Assembly: GCA_049514435.1 (NCBI GenBank)
Contig: JBEKVB010000018.1
Span: 1-43,598 of the forward strand
Origin: UBA4810 sp002479215
Lineage (GTDB): Bacteria > Desulfobacterota > Syntrophia > Syntrophales > Smithellaceae
Reading direction: 5' to 3'
Length of the DNA stretch: 43,598 nucleotides
In this document: positions 1 through 9,192 of the stretch, piece after piece
Layout: the number at the start of each line of letters is the position of its first letter
How positions within the stretch are numbered: position 1 is the stretch's first letter
The notes under the pieces: model-generated
Seen by the model: only the letters and a program-made list of their open reading frames with translations
The model's database searches: none
What the model was told of the DNA's origin: nothing
Position numbers and translations under genes: made by a program

Positions 1-47
1 TGATGAGGCTCTATCAGGAAGCCTGGAAAAAGAGAAAGGATGTTTAG
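1..47 (+). CDS. C-terminal tail of an unidentified protein (partial)
   Basis: An open frame runs from the window edge to a TAG stop at 45-47. Its last residues are strongly basic (ending WKKRKDV). Only about 14 codons are visible, so the product cannot be named. The strand and the inverted repeat that follows are consistent with a gene ending here, but chance cannot be excluded. Confidence 0.3.
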   Translation, partial: MRLYQEAWKKRKDV

Positions 48-80
48 CCTCCATCAGTAACATTAAATCATGATCTGCTA

Positions 81-125
81 ATATATACCCCCCTTAAAGC
101 GAAATGCTTTAAGGGGGGTATATAT
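81..125. terminator. Perfect 20-bp inverted repeat, probable terminator
   Basis: Arms at 81-100 and 106-125 are perfectly complementary around a 5-base loop (gaaat). Each arm has a six-G/C core flanked by AT pairs. It lies between the tail of the upstream gene and the methyltransferase start at 224. There is no long T run beyond the AT-rich arm ends, so it is either a terminator working through its AT-rich flanks or an intergenic palindrome of another kind. Confidence 0.5.
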
Positions 126-223
126 AGGTACAATTGACAGCATATCACAAAAAAATATTGAAGGGTTTCTCCAATAACAGCAAATGATTGCGAATTGGTG
201 CAAGGCTGTGTTACAAGTAACGC

Positions 224-1522
224 ATGTCACTCTGGAAACAGAAAAATAAGATTCTCGTTACCTGCCCAAAAGGCGTGTCACCTTATTTGAAGACGGAGAT
301 CGAAGCTCTGGGATTCCCCGTTTTAGCGGAGTTGGATACGGCAATCCAAATTGAAGGTAGTCTTGAAGATACCTTGATCTTAAATCTGCATCTGCGCACC
401 GCCCAGCGAGTTCTCTACCAACTGGAGACGTTAAGCGTCAATACACCGGGCAGTCTCTATGGAAAGCTAAATACCATCCCCTGGGAAACTCTCCTTCATA
501 ATTCCGGTAAGGCGGCTTATGTTTGCGTAACCTCGATTGTCGATAATCCCCTCATTACCGATTCCCGCTTCGTCAACGTCAAGGTCAAAGATGCCATTGT
601 GGATCGGATTCGCGACAAATGCGGCAGAAGGCCTGATTCCGGCCCGGATAAAGACAAAGCGGTTATCCATGTGTATTGGAAAAACGATCAGGCTTATGTT
701 TATCTGGATACTTCCGGAGAGCGACTCTCCCTGCGCGGCTACCGCAAGATTCCCCTGCAAGCGCCCATGCAGGAAACATTGGCGGCGGCGGTTATTATGG
801 CTACAGGCTGGAAGGACGAAGGAGCATTTATCAACCCCATGTGCGGGAGCGGTACCCTGGCCATCGAGGCGGCATTCATCGCCCTAAACCGCGCGCCCGG
901 TTTACTGCGGAATAATTACGGCTTTATGTTCATTAGAGGATTCCCCGAAACTCTTTGGCAGAACCTGCGTAAGAAAGCCAAGGATAGTACTAAAAAGAAA
1001 TTACCGGCAAAAATTATCGCGACAGATATTGATAAGAAAGCGATTCTGGCGGCCAGGCAAAACGCTCAAACCGCCGGAGTTGAACACTTGATCGAATTTA
1101 ATACTTGCTCTTATGAAAATACTCCCATCCCGGAAGACGGCGGTATAATCATTTTAAATCCACCTTACGGCGAGCGCATGGGTGCAACCAGTGATAAAAC
1201 AAAATACCGCAGGGGTAAAGAAGAAGCAACACGGGGACGTAGAATTATTATCCGCAAAGACGCTGATAGAACCGACAAAGGCAGCTACAGTAAGGCAAGA
1301 GAGACCCAAATATTGGAAGCGACTTATCAAGGCATTGGCGATTTTTTTAAAAAGATCGGCGGCGGCTACCGCGGCTATATTTTTACTGGCAATTTAGAGA
1401 TGGTCAAGAAAGTGGGTTTGAGAACCAAACAACGTATTATTTTCTATAACGGCGAAATCGAATGCCGCCTTCTCGAATATGAACTCTACACTGGAAGCAT
1501 GAAAAAACAAAAGGATATTTAA
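224..1522 (+). CDS. THUMP-domain class I SAM-dependent RNA methyltransferase (RlmL/YpsC-like)
   Basis: The 432-residue product combines an N-terminal THUMP RNA-binding region (about residues 10-165) with a Rossmann methyltransferase domain. Visible motifs are the SAM-binding NPMCGSGT (about 204-211), the acidic ATDID after strand 2 (about 266-270) and the catalytic NPPYGER (312-318), which marks N-methylation of an exocyclic amine, typically guanine N2 in 23S rRNA. The C-terminal GYIFTGN and the LEYELY end match the YpsC/RlmL-N group. About 40 very basic residues are inserted after NPPYGERMG. The ATG at 224 has no clear Shine-Dalgarno. The exact RNA target is not determinable here. Confidence 0.85.
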   Translation: MSLWKQKNKILVTCPKGVSPYLKTEIEALGFPVLAELDTAIQIEGSLEDTLILNLHLRTAQRVLYQLETLSVNTPGSLYGKLNTIPWETLLHNSGKAAYVCVTSIVDNPLITDSRFVNVKVKDAIVDRIRDKCGRRPDSGPDKDKAVIHVYWKNDQAYVYLDTSGERLSLRGYRKIPLQAPMQETLAAAVIMATGWKDEGAFINPMCGSGTLAIEAAFIALNRAPGLLRNNYGFMFIRGFPETLWQNLRKKAKDSTKKKLPAKIIATDIDKKAILAARQNAQTAGVEHLIEFNTCSYENTPIPEDGGIIILNPPYGERMGATSDKTKYRRGKEEATRGRRIIIRKDADRTDKGSYSKARETQILEATYQGIGDFFKKIGGGYRGYIFTGNLEMVKKVGLRTKQRIIFYNGEIECRLLEYELYTGSMKKQKDI

Positions 1523-1582
1523 CCTCATAAGGGAATTGTCGTAATAAGCTCACTGGAGCCAACGCATTGAGGCCGCTTAGCA

Positions 1583-3277
1583 TCAATTTTCCCCAAGCGC
1601 TTTTTTACACTCACTAATAAGTGATTTTTTAGATACGCCTAAATCAATGATATCCCCCGGCAGAAATTCGTCGAATGATTTTTGACGGTAAACATAAAAG
1701 TTGGGATTGATATTTACTTCCTTGAGAGCTTTTGCCCAATTTCCTTCTAAGTTATGCACTGCCAGCAATATTTCGCCAACCCGGCGATCACCCAGAGAAA
1801 GCAAAGCCTGAACATAGTTCCACTTCGGAACATCGTGGATAACCTTTACCTGCTTGTCATTTCTGAAAGCATTAACGATCTTTTTAATTTTCTTACCTGC
1901 CTCGCTAACATCAGCCAGAGCGCACCACTGCAATGGCGTTTGCGGCTTCGGGATAAACTGATTGATGCTTAAGGTTATGCGCCGAAACTTTCTTTTACCC
2001 TTGGAATATTGCAGAACTTGATGTTTAATTTTCTTGGTAAGCTCGATTATGGCATCAATATCCTGCTCTTCTTCTTTAGGCAGCCCCACCATAAAATAAA
2101 GCCTTAAATTAGGAATTCCCTTGTCCAACAATAATTCTGTTGCCTTGATAATATCCGCTTCAGTTATGTCTTTGCGCAAAACGTCACGCATTTTCTGGCT
2201 GCCCGCTTCCGGCGCGAGTGCGACTGTTTCAATGCCGCCGGCTTTGATAAGGTCAACTATCTTTTCATTTATTTGATCAATGCGCAGTGAACCAATCCCC
2301 GCTTGCGCGTCTTGCGCGGCAATATATTCACATATTTTTATAAGGTCGGGATGTTCGGAGACCGCTGTGCCGACCAGACCGATTTTCTTCTTTTTCTGCA
2401 AGCCACGGTCAATTGAGGCAACAATCTCATCGCTGCTACGGAAACGCGCCGGGCGGTAAACAAAGCTAGCCGCGCAAAAACGGCAACTATGAAAGCAGCC
2501 CCGGCTTACCTCTACCAGAAACATATCTTCCATTTCCGTCTGCGGCGCGCTGATAACTTCTTCCGTTTTAAAAGCATTTATATCTTTTATGGAATTGATT
2601 TTTATTTTCTTCGGCAATCCGGCCTCACGCGGCTCGATTGCCTTTATTTTGCTATCAACAGAATATTTTATTTCATAAAGGCTCGGAACATAAACGCCTT
2701 GTATTTTTTTTTGTAAATCTAACAGTGATTTCCTGCGGTCATGACCGAGACGGCGTGCCTCTTCAAAATGACGGGTAAACTGCGGCAATATTTCTTCGGC
2801 CTCACCCAAAATGAACAAATCAAAAAAATCGGCCAGCGGCTCGGGATTAAGCGTCAACGCGATGCCGCCTCCGATAACCAAAGGGAAATCTTCCGTACGC
2901 TCTTTTGATAAAAGAGGAATGTCAGCAAGTTCCATCATTTTCAATACATGGGGGTAATCATTTTCGAAGGAAATAGAAAAAGCCAAAATGTCAAATTCGG
3001 CAATTGACTTTTGGCTTTCCAGACTAACCATTTCTGCCGCGCCGGATACGTATTCGGCTTCGTCTTCCGGCAACGGCAGAAATACTCTTTCGCAAAGAAA
3101 GGAGGGTTGTTCATTGAATATTTTATAAACTGTTTGGAAGCCCAAATTCACCATGCCTGTGCGGTAATAATTCGGATAGGCCAGGCAAACTGTATTGTAT
3201 GTGCCCCAAACTTTTTTTACATAACCTGTCTCCCGCCCCAAAATGGTTTCATATTTTTTTTTCAGTTTCCAATCCAT
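1583..3277 (-). CDS. B12-binding-domain radical SAM protein (TIGR03960-like)
   Basis: The 564-residue protein has an N-terminal cobalamin-binding-like region (GYVKKVWG, YPNYYRTGMVNLG, then LVIGGGIALTLNPEPLADFFD) and a central radical SAM core with the cluster motif GCFHSCRFC (CxxxCxxC, near residue 265). This architecture matches the uncharacterised family often found fused or adjacent to a TIGR03936-type protein; only the N-terminal half type is present here. It would cleave SAM to a 5'-deoxyadenosyl radical; the substrate is unknown. It lies 249 bp downstream of ftsZ on the same strand and may be transcribed as an extension of the dcw operon. The start lacks a convincing Shine-Dalgarno. Confidence 0.8.
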   Translation of the reverse strand: MDWKLKKKYETILGRETGYVKKVWGTYNTVCLAYPNYYRTGMVNLGFQTVYKIFNEQPSFLCERVFLPLPEDEAEYVSGAAEMVSLESQKSIAEFDILAFSISFENDYPHVLKMMELADIPLLSKERTEDFPLVIGGGIALTLNPEPLADFFDLFILGEAEEILPQFTRHFEEARRLGHDRRKSLLDLQKKIQGVYVPSLYEIKYSVDSKIKAIEPREAGLPKKIKINSIKDINAFKTEEVISAPQTEMEDMFLVEVSRGCFHSCRFCAASFVYRPARFRSSDEIVASIDRGLQKKKKIGLVGTAVSEHPDLIKICEYIAAQDAQAGIGSLRIDQINEKIVDLIKAGGIETVALAPEAGSQKMRDVLRKDITEADIIKATELLLDKGIPNLRLYFMVGLPKEEEQDIDAIIELTKKIKHQVLQYSKGKRKFRRITLSINQFIPKPQTPLQWCALADVSEAGKKIKKIVNAFRNDKQVKVIHDVPKWNYVQALLSLGDRRVGEILLAVHNLEGNWAKALKEVNINPNFYVYRQKSFDEFLPGDIIDLGVSKKSLISECKKALGEN

Positions 3278-3332
3278 GGTTTTATCATGGCCTATATTCT
3301 GTCTTTATCAAGATTTCTTCCGGTCAAGCTTA

Positions 3333-3440
3333 AACCTAAAAATCACGGGTATGAACCCTAAAGCAAGCTGCGGGGTACCACACCCTCCGCTTCGTGGGAT
3401 AATTCGGCTTGCAAGCTTCAGCATGTGTGACCTTTAGGTT
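3333..3440 (-). other. Possible structured RNA between ftsZ and the radical SAM gene
   Basis: Outer arms at 3333-3346 and 3427-3440 pair over 14 bp when read as minus-strand RNA, with two G-U wobbles that would be A-C mismatches on the plus strand. Further self-complementary stretches lie inside (gcaagc near 3363 with gcttgc near 3407; ccac/gtgg around 3378-3397). The region is non-coding and would be transcribed from ftsZ towards the radical SAM gene. It could be a processing or attenuation structure, or a decayed palindromic repeat. Confidence 0.35.
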
Positions 3441-3480
3441 ATGCACTTTGTTTCTGAAGTTTGCATCTCATTACAACTTA

Positions 3481-3512
3481 CCAATTTCCCCAAACTTCGT
3501 TATGGAAATTGG
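3481..3512 (-). terminator. Hairpin just after ftsZ, weak terminator candidate
   Basis: A 9-bp perfect stem (ccaatttcc at 3481-3489 with ggaaattgg at 3504-3512) with a 14-base loop lies 15 bases beyond the ftsZ stop. No T tract follows, so it may slow or protect transcripts rather than terminate them. Confidence 0.35.
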
Positions 3513-3526
3513 AGTTTCACTAACAA

Positions 3527-4681
3527 TCAATCCGCCTGACGGCGCAAAAATGTAGGAATTTCTAGGTCTAGATTCTCCGTATCATCGTTAATGCCCATAG
3601 TCACGACATTCGCATTGTTACGCGTCTTTTCCCGGCGCATAAAAGCTGGTGTTGACAAATCTTCCCGCCGGAAACCGGCTAGATGCGTAACATTCTCCGG
3701 AGATTGTTTTTTCTTTATCAAATTATCATCAAACCCCGTGGCAATAACCGTTATGCGTATTTCGTCTTTCATATTTTCATCAATGACCGTGCCGAAGATG
3801 ATATTGGCATCTTCATGGGCTTCCGCCTGGATCAATGAGGAAGCCTCATTGACTTCGTAAAGGCTCATATCCGGCCCGCCGGTGATATTGAGCAATATTC
3901 CGTGCGCGCCCTGGATGGTGTTGTCTTCCAGAAGCGGTGAAGAAATTGCTTTTTGTGCCGCTTCAATAGCCCTGTTTTCTCCGCCCGCAACACCTGTGCC
4001 CATTATGGCCATACCCATATCGCTCATGATATTCTTCACATCCGCGAAATCAAGATTGATTAGGCCTGGAACTAAAATCAAATCGGAGATTCCCTTGACC
4101 GCCTGATAAAGAATATCGTCCGCTTTTTTGAATGCCTCCAAAAGCGACAAACTTCGGCCGCCTAAACTCAGAAGGCGCTGATTAGGAACAACAATGAGTG
4201 TATCCACGGAGTCCCGCAACTGAGCGATACCTTCTTCGGCCTGGATGTTGCGTTTCTTGCCTTCAAACTGAAAGGGTTTGGTAACCACAGCCACAGTCAA
4301 GACACTGCACTCACGGGCAATTTCCGCGATAATCGGCGCCGCACCTGTTCCTGTTCCTCCGCCAAATCCGGCAGTGATAAAAATCATATCCGCGCCTTCC
4401 AGATACGGTCTTATTTCATCGCGGGATTCCATTGCTGATTGTCTGCCGATTTCCGGATTGGAACCAGCTCCCAAACCTTTTGTTATCTCCATACCCAGCT
4501 GAATTTTGATTGGTGAACTCGACACGCCGAGAGCCTGCGCGTCCGTATTAGCGCTAATGAAATCAACTCCGCGCAGGCAGTGTGAAATCATCGTATTGAC
4601 GGCGTTGCCGCCGCCGCCGCCTACACCAATCACCTTGATTTTTGCCGAATTTTCATTACATACTTGAGTCAATTCAAACAT
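3527..4681 (-). CDS. ftsZ: Cell division protein FtsZ
   Basis: Tubulin-like GTPase that polymerises into the cytoplasmic Z ring. It has the GTP-binding GGGGG near residue 25, the tubulin signature GGGTGTG (about 109-115) and the T7-loop NLDFAD (about 211-216) needed for GTP hydrolysis between subunits. The extreme C-terminus has the conserved IPTFLRR tail that docks FtsA. A second ATG at 4687 would begin directly against the AGGAAGGG Shine-Dalgarno, so the ATG at 4681, six bases after it, is preferred (384 residues). It is the last gene of the dcw cluster, 15 bp after ftsA. Confidence 0.97.
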   Translation of the reverse strand: MFELTQVCNENSAKIKVIGVGGGGGNAVNTMISHCLRGVDFISANTDAQALGVSSSPIKIQLGMEITKGLGAGSNPEIGRQSAMESRDEIRPYLEGADMIFITAGFGGGTGTGAAPIIAEIARECSVLTVAVVTKPFQFEGKKRNIQAEEGIAQLRDSVDTLIVVPNQRLLSLGGRSLSLLEAFKKADDILYQAVKGISDLILVPGLINLDFADVKNIMSDMGMAIMGTGVAGGENRAIEAAQKAISSPLLEDNTIQGAHGILLNITGGPDMSLYEVNEASSLIQAEAHEDANIIFGTVIDENMKDEIRITVIATGFDDNLIKKKQSPENVTHLAGFRREDLSTPAFMRREKTRNNANVVTMGINDDTENLDLEIPTFLRRQAD

Positions 4682-4696
4682 AGTCATCCCTTCCTT

Positions 4697-5923
4697 TCAA
4701 AAAAATTCCGAAATCCATTTTTTTATTGTTCTGGTCATATTGCCGAATAAACTACTTTTCTTTCCATATAAAGAATCGTCCGCCAACTGCTTACTGCCAT
4801 AAATGATTAAGCCAACGCCTACAACATGCGCCGGCGAATTAACTACATCGGATAATCCTCCGACACCGGTCGGGTTTCCTCTGCGCGCCGGCATATCAAA
4901 GACCTGCTCGGCAAGTTCATTTATGCCGTACAAAAGCGAAGTGCCTCCGGTTAAAACTACTCCTGCCGCCAGCATATCTTCAAAGCCGGAACGGACAATT
5001 TCCTTGGAAACAAAATTTAATATTTCTTCCATCCTGGGCTCGACAATCCGCCCCAGTATTTGGCGCGATACCTCCCGGTCTTCCCTGCCGCCGACGCTGG
5101 GCACCTTAATTATTTCTTCCTTGGGAATCATGGAAGTCAAAGCGCATCCATATTTAAGTTTTATTATTTCCGCTTCATTTAAGGGAGTGCGTAAACCCGT
5201 AGCAATATCCGAAGTGAGATAGTTACCGCCGACAGGCAGTATGGCCGTATGTTTTATGCTTCCTTCGGAGAAAATTGCGATCGCCGTGTTGGCACCGCCG
5301 ATATCAATTAAAGCCACGCCTAAATCTTTTTCGTCAGAGCTGAGCACCGCTTCACTGGCCGCCAATTGTTCCATAACTATGGCGTCGATGTCCAAACCAA
5401 CTCGGCTGACAGACTTTACAATGTTCTGAATAGAAGAGGATGATCCGGTTACAATATGCACCTTAGCTTCCAGCCGGACGCCCGACATACCAATTGGATC
5501 TTTAATGCCATCCTGGCCGTCAACCACATAATTTTGAGGCAGAACGTGCATTATTTCCCTATCTATGGGAATGGCAATCGCTCTGGAAGCTTCCACCGCC
5601 CTTTGCACATCATCTTCATCCACTTCCCGGCCTTTAATGGAAACTATGCCCAATGAATTTTGTCCTTTAACATGGCTGCCGGAAATCCCAACATACGCTG
5701 AATTAATACGACAGCCGGACATATGTTCAGCCTCTTCCACCGCCGTTTTTATCGATTCCACCATGTTATCGATATTGACAACGACACCTTTTCTCATTTC
5801 TTTAGCTTGAGATGTCCCGATGCCGATAATGTCAATGCCGGTTTCTGTAACCTCACCGACAATGGCCGTAGTCTTTGTCGTTCCGATATCGAGTCCAACC
5901 AGCACATCACTTTTTCTACTCAT
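4697..5923 (-). CDS. ftsA: Cell division protein FtsA
   Basis: Actin-fold ATPase that tethers FtsZ filaments to the inner membrane and recruits later divisome proteins. The N-terminal VGLDIGTTK phosphate-binding loop, the second actin loop (ALIDIGGANTAI, about 225-236) and the adenosine motif LTGGTSLLYG (about 325-335) are present, and the C-terminus ends in an amphipathic segment (RTIKKWISEFF) fitting the membrane-targeting helix. The frame is open to a GTG at 5935, but that codon abuts the GAGAGG Shine-Dalgarno. The ATG at 5923 (MSRKSDVLVG) has better spacing and the usual FtsA N-terminus. It sits between ftsQ and ftsZ. Confidence 0.95.
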   Translation of the reverse strand: MSRKSDVLVGLDIGTTKTTAIVGEVTETGIDIIGIGTSQAKEMRKGVVVNIDNMVESIKTAVEEAEHMSGCRINSAYVGISGSHVKGQNSLGIVSIKGREVDEDDVQRAVEASRAIAIPIDREIMHVLPQNYVVDGQDGIKDPIGMSGVRLEAKVHIVTGSSSSIQNIVKSVSRVGLDIDAIVMEQLAASEAVLSSDEKDLGVALIDIGGANTAIAIFSEGSIKHTAILPVGGNYLTSDIATGLRTPLNEAEIIKLKYGCALTSMIPKEEIIKVPSVGGREDREVSRQILGRIVEPRMEEILNFVSKEIVRSGFEDMLAAGVVLTGGTSLLYGINELAEQVFDMPARRGNPTGVGGLSDVVNSPAHVVGVGLIIYGSKQLADDSLYGKKSSLFGNMTRTIKKWISEFF

Positions 5924-5971
5924 CAGCACTTTCACCTCTCTTTTAATTTCACTGCCTTTAACCTTTTCTTT

Positions 5972-6817
5972 TTATATCCGATAACGCCTGTTTATTTTGT
6001 CCTGATCCGTCCGTACAAATGCATTTTTACGCTGTACTGTAATTTTTGATTCATCACACAAATCAACGCACAAAGAGCCTTTTTTTATCCCTCTTTTTTC
6101 CAAATCGGCCATGACTAATTTTAATTGCTTCAGCTTACCCTCAAAACCGTCCATTCCGAGCTTCAGGTAAAGACCTGTCTCGGTAAGCACCGACAGTCCG
6201 TAAATCTCATCTATATGAATTTCGGAAATTGCCCCCAAATATGCGTACTGCCTGGAATTGAAAACAGTTTTCAGCAAATTAATTGCATCTAAAAACGGCT
6301 TGGATTTTGTTTTATCTTCCTCATCGAATCCGGACAGTATGGGAAGGTCAACTTCATCATTTTTACTTAATTTTTTAAAAACGGAACCGTTACTATCCAC
6401 CAGATAAAAATCACCGGTTTGCTTCAGTAAAGCCAATGGAGTTCTTTCCTGTACTTCCAGAACAAGCCTGTTGGGCAGTTCTCTGCCGACATAAATATTT
6501 TTTACCCAGGGGTTCTTGATAACCCTATGTGTAACAGCTCCGGTGTTGACAGCGAAAAGATTTTGTGCGGGCTTTATCTGCGCTAAAGTCAGAATATCTT
6601 TTTCCGTTAATTCCTTTAAACCGCGCACGGAAGTTTCTTTTATTTGAAAATACGGGGTGCTCAAAAGGCAGTTGTAAACATAAATGAATGAAAAGCTTAA
6701 CGCGACTATGGAAGAAAGCAAGCATGTGGATCTGAGAAAATCACCCAATACTCCGGTAAACCGGCGGCGTAGACGGTACTTTTTCGCTCCATAGCTCGTT
6801 TTTAATCTCTTCGACAT
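5972..6817 (-). CDS. ftsQ: Cell division protein FtsQ (POTRA domain)
   Basis: A 281-residue bitopic divisome protein. It has a basic cytoplasmic N-terminus, one membrane segment (about 30-52, LLSSIVALSFSFIYVYNCLL) and a periplasmic POTRA domain beginning YFQIKETSVRGLKELTEKDI (about 56-75), followed by the FtsQ region with NPWVKNIYVGRELPNRLVLEV (about 103-123). It scaffolds FtsB/FtsL and controls septal synthesis. Its start overlaps the murB stop by one base, and it lies directly between murB and ftsA with no ddl gene. Confidence 0.9.
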   Translation of the reverse strand: MSKRLKTSYGAKKYRLRRRFTGVLGDFLRSTCLLSSIVALSFSFIYVYNCLLSTPYFQIKETSVRGLKELTEKDILTLAQIKPAQNLFAVNTGAVTHRVIKNPWVKNIYVGRELPNRLVLEVQERTPLALLKQTGDFYLVDSNGSVFKKLSKNDEVDLPILSGFDEEDKTKSKPFLDAINLLKTVFNSRQYAYLGAISEIHIDEIYGLSVLTETGLYLKLGMDGFEGKLKQLKLVMADLEKRGIKKGSLCVDLCDESKITVQRKNAFVRTDQDKINRRYRI

Positions 6818-7740
6818 TAATCTTCTCCGATAATTACAACTTCCGGTTCCAGAATTACGCCTTTTTCTTGTTTGGCCTTAGATTGAATAAGCGCAATCAG
6901 CTCTAAAACATCAGAAGCCTTAGCCTTGCCTCTGTTAACTATAAAGTTGGCGTGTTTCAGTGATACTTGCGCGTCTCCGCAACTCACGCCTTTCATCCCC
7001 AACTCTTCAATGAGTTCCCCGACTGTTTGTCCCGGTATATTTTTAAAAACAGAACCGGCATTGGGATATTCAAGAGGATGCTTTTCATGACGCCACTGTA
7101 TAATTTCACTCGTTCTCTTCTTAATTTGCTGAGCCTGCCCTTTTTCCAGCCTAAAGCGGGCAGACAGGATGATCGCTTCTGGAGGTAGGCCCGCCTTTCT
7201 ATAGCTAAAAGATATTTCCTCCCGCCGGAGTGCTTTTTTCTTGCCATCAACGTCAAGCAGGAATACTATCTCGACAACATCTTTAATTTCTCTTCCATAA
7301 GCACCCGCGTTCATTCTTACAGCTCCACCTATGCTTCCGGGAATACCGGCACAAAATTCCATTCCCGTCAGCTCTTCCGCTAATGCGCGGCTGAGTACTG
7401 AAGCCAGTGCAGCTCCGGCCTGAGCCGAAATATAATGCTGCCTCTCCGGTGTACAGAGATAACTGACCCCGTTGAGACCTTTCATGAGTAAAATCACTCC
7501 ATGATAACCGCCATCACGAACAATTATATTCGTCATGTTTCCAACAGGCAGAAAGTCTATTTTCTTTTCTTTAAGTCTCCTTACAATCTGAATCAGTTGA
7601 TCTTCATTTACTATAAACACCAAGGCGTCGGCTTTCCCGCCCACCAAAAGTGACGCGTAACGAGACATGGGCTCATCATATAAGATTTTCCCCACGGCAA
7701 TATCGCCAAGAGCATCCTGAATTTTATTAATATCCGCCAT
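6817..7740 (-). CDS. murB: UDP-N-acetylenolpyruvoylglucosamine reductase MurB
   Basis: FAD- and NADPH-dependent reductase that converts UDP-GlcNAc-enolpyruvate to UDP-MurNAc in the cytoplasm. At 307 residues it fits the shorter type II MurB class. FAD-binding motifs are SLLVGGKADALV (about 30-41), GNMTNIIV (about 68-75) and the PGSIGGAVRMNAGAYG block (about 133-148). The catalytic serine lies in NAGSVFKN and the terminal glutamate in LEPEV. The start overlaps murC's stop by one base, indicating translational coupling. Confidence 0.95.
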   Translation of the reverse strand: MADINKIQDALGDIAVGKILYDEPMSRYASLLVGGKADALVFIVNEDQLIQIVRRLKEKKIDFLPVGNMTNIIVRDGGYHGVILLMKGLNGVSYLCTPERQHYISAQAGAALASVLSRALAEELTGMEFCAGIPGSIGGAVRMNAGAYGREIKDVVEIVFLLDVDGKKKALRREEISFSYRKAGLPPEAIILSARFRLEKGQAQQIKKRTSEIIQWRHEKHPLEYPNAGSVFKNIPGQTVGELIEELGMKGVSCGDAQVSLKHANFIVNRGKAKASDVLELIALIQSKAKQEKGVILEPEVVIIGED

Positions 7741-9152
7741 TATTTTCTCGTTTCCTTTACCTCTAATTCCTTCAAAAAAGTTTCCCCTACTTTATAAATA
7801 CTACCGGCACCTAATGTAATAACTGTATCTTTCGGTCTTGCGGTGTTTAAAAGAAATTCTATTGTTTCTTTTGCGTTCGCGATATATTCCACGTGTGGAT
7901 GACCCGTTTGTTTGATCGCCGCCCATAACGCGGCGGAATTAATTCCGGGAATAGGTTCTTCACTGGCTGGATATATATCATTCAGAATCAGAATGTCCGC
8001 GTCCTTAAACGCCATAGTGAATTCATCAAAAAGAGCTTTGGTTCTTGTAAAACGATGCGGCTGAAAAACGACAATCAGCCTACCCTTCCAAACCTGTCGG
8101 GCAGCGGTCAGTGTCTCTTTTATTTCGGTCGGATGGTGTCCGTAATCATCGACAACAATTATATCCGATACCTTTCCTTTTATTTCCAAACGTCTCTGCA
8201 CACCGGAAAAGCCAAGCAATCCTTTTTTGATGGTCGGCAAACTCAATTCCAATTCTCGGCATACCGCAATTGCCGCCAGGGAATTATATACATTGAACAT
8301 CCCCGGCACGACCAAGCCGATTTCTCCCTGGGGTTCTCCTTTATAACTAAGATTGTAAATAGTTTTGTCTGCCAGAAGTTTTATGTCACCCGCTCTGTAA
8401 TCCGCGGGCATCTTAATACCGTAAGTTATGGTCTTGCGTTTGATTAATGGAATAATTTCCCGCACATATTGATTATCGCTGCACATGACCGTGCAGCCGT
8501 AAAAAGGGACAATATTGGCAAATTTAAGAAACGCTTCCTTGATTTCGTTTATACCCGGATAATAATCGAGATGCTCCCGATCAATATTCGTAATTATGGC
8601 GATTGTCGGGGATAATTTCAAAAATGAACCGTCACTTTCGTCAGCTTCCGCCACAATAACTTCTCCCTCACCCAATCTGGCGTTACTGCCTATGCTCGCC
8701 AACTTTCCTCCGATAACCATAGTAGGATCAAGGCCGCCCCGCGCAAGCATTGTTGAAATCATTGAAGTGGTTGTGGTCTTGCCATGGCTGCCGGAAACAG
8801 CAACGGAAAATTTCATCTTCAGAAGCTCCGCCAACATTTCTGCGCGCGGAATTACCGGAATTTTTTTCCGGTGAGCTTCTAATACTTCTGGATTATCCGC
8901 TTTAACCGCCGTTGATGTTACCACCACGTCTGCATTGCCTATGTTTTCCGCAGCATGCCCCAAAGATACAGACGCACCGAGCTTTTGCAAGCGCATGGTT
9001 GTATCCGATTGTTGAGTGTCCGAACCGCCAATTTTATATCCCAAGTTAATAAGGACTTCGGCTATACCGCTCATCCCGATACCGCCAATACCCACAAAAT
9101 GAATACATTTGACTTTGCGTTGCATTAATCCTGTTTTTTTATCCGTTCCCAT
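7740..9152 (-). CDS. murC: UDP-N-acetylmuramate-L-alanine ligase MurC
   Basis: Mur ligase that adds L-alanine to UDP-MurNAc with ATP. At 470 residues it has the usual length. The N-terminal nucleotide-sugar domain carries VGIGGIGMSGIAE (about 20-32), the central ATPase has GSHGKTTTT (about 120-128) and the conserved EADESDGSF (about 176-184), and the C-terminal domain contains DDYGHHPTE (about 344-352). An internal ATG at residue 10 (MQRKVK) is an alternative start. It lies between murG and murB. Confidence 0.95.
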   Translation of the reverse strand: MGTDKKTGLMQRKVKCIHFVGIGGIGMSGIAEVLINLGYKIGGSDTQQSDTTMRLQKLGASVSLGHAAENIGNADVVVTSTAVKADNPEVLEAHRKKIPVIPRAEMLAELLKMKFSVAVSGSHGKTTTTSMISTMLARGGLDPTMVIGGKLASIGSNARLGEGEVIVAEADESDGSFLKLSPTIAIITNIDREHLDYYPGINEIKEAFLKFANIVPFYGCTVMCSDNQYVREIIPLIKRKTITYGIKMPADYRAGDIKLLADKTIYNLSYKGEPQGEIGLVVPGMFNVYNSLAAIAVCRELELSLPTIKKGLLGFSGVQRRLEIKGKVSDIIVVDDYGHHPTEIKETLTAARQVWKGRLIVVFQPHRFTRTKALFDEFTMAFKDADILILNDIYPASEEPIPGINSAALWAAIKQTGHPHVEYIANAKETIEFLLNTARPKDTVITLGAGSIYKVGETFLKELEVKETRK

Positions 9153-9192
9153 CTATTTTTTGATTCCTTTTTTTAGTTTCAATAATGAGCCA

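Noticed and set aside
4803..5222. 139-residue plus-strand frame opposite ftsA
   Set aside because: It is antisense to well-conserved ftsA codons, has no ribosome site and no protein family features.
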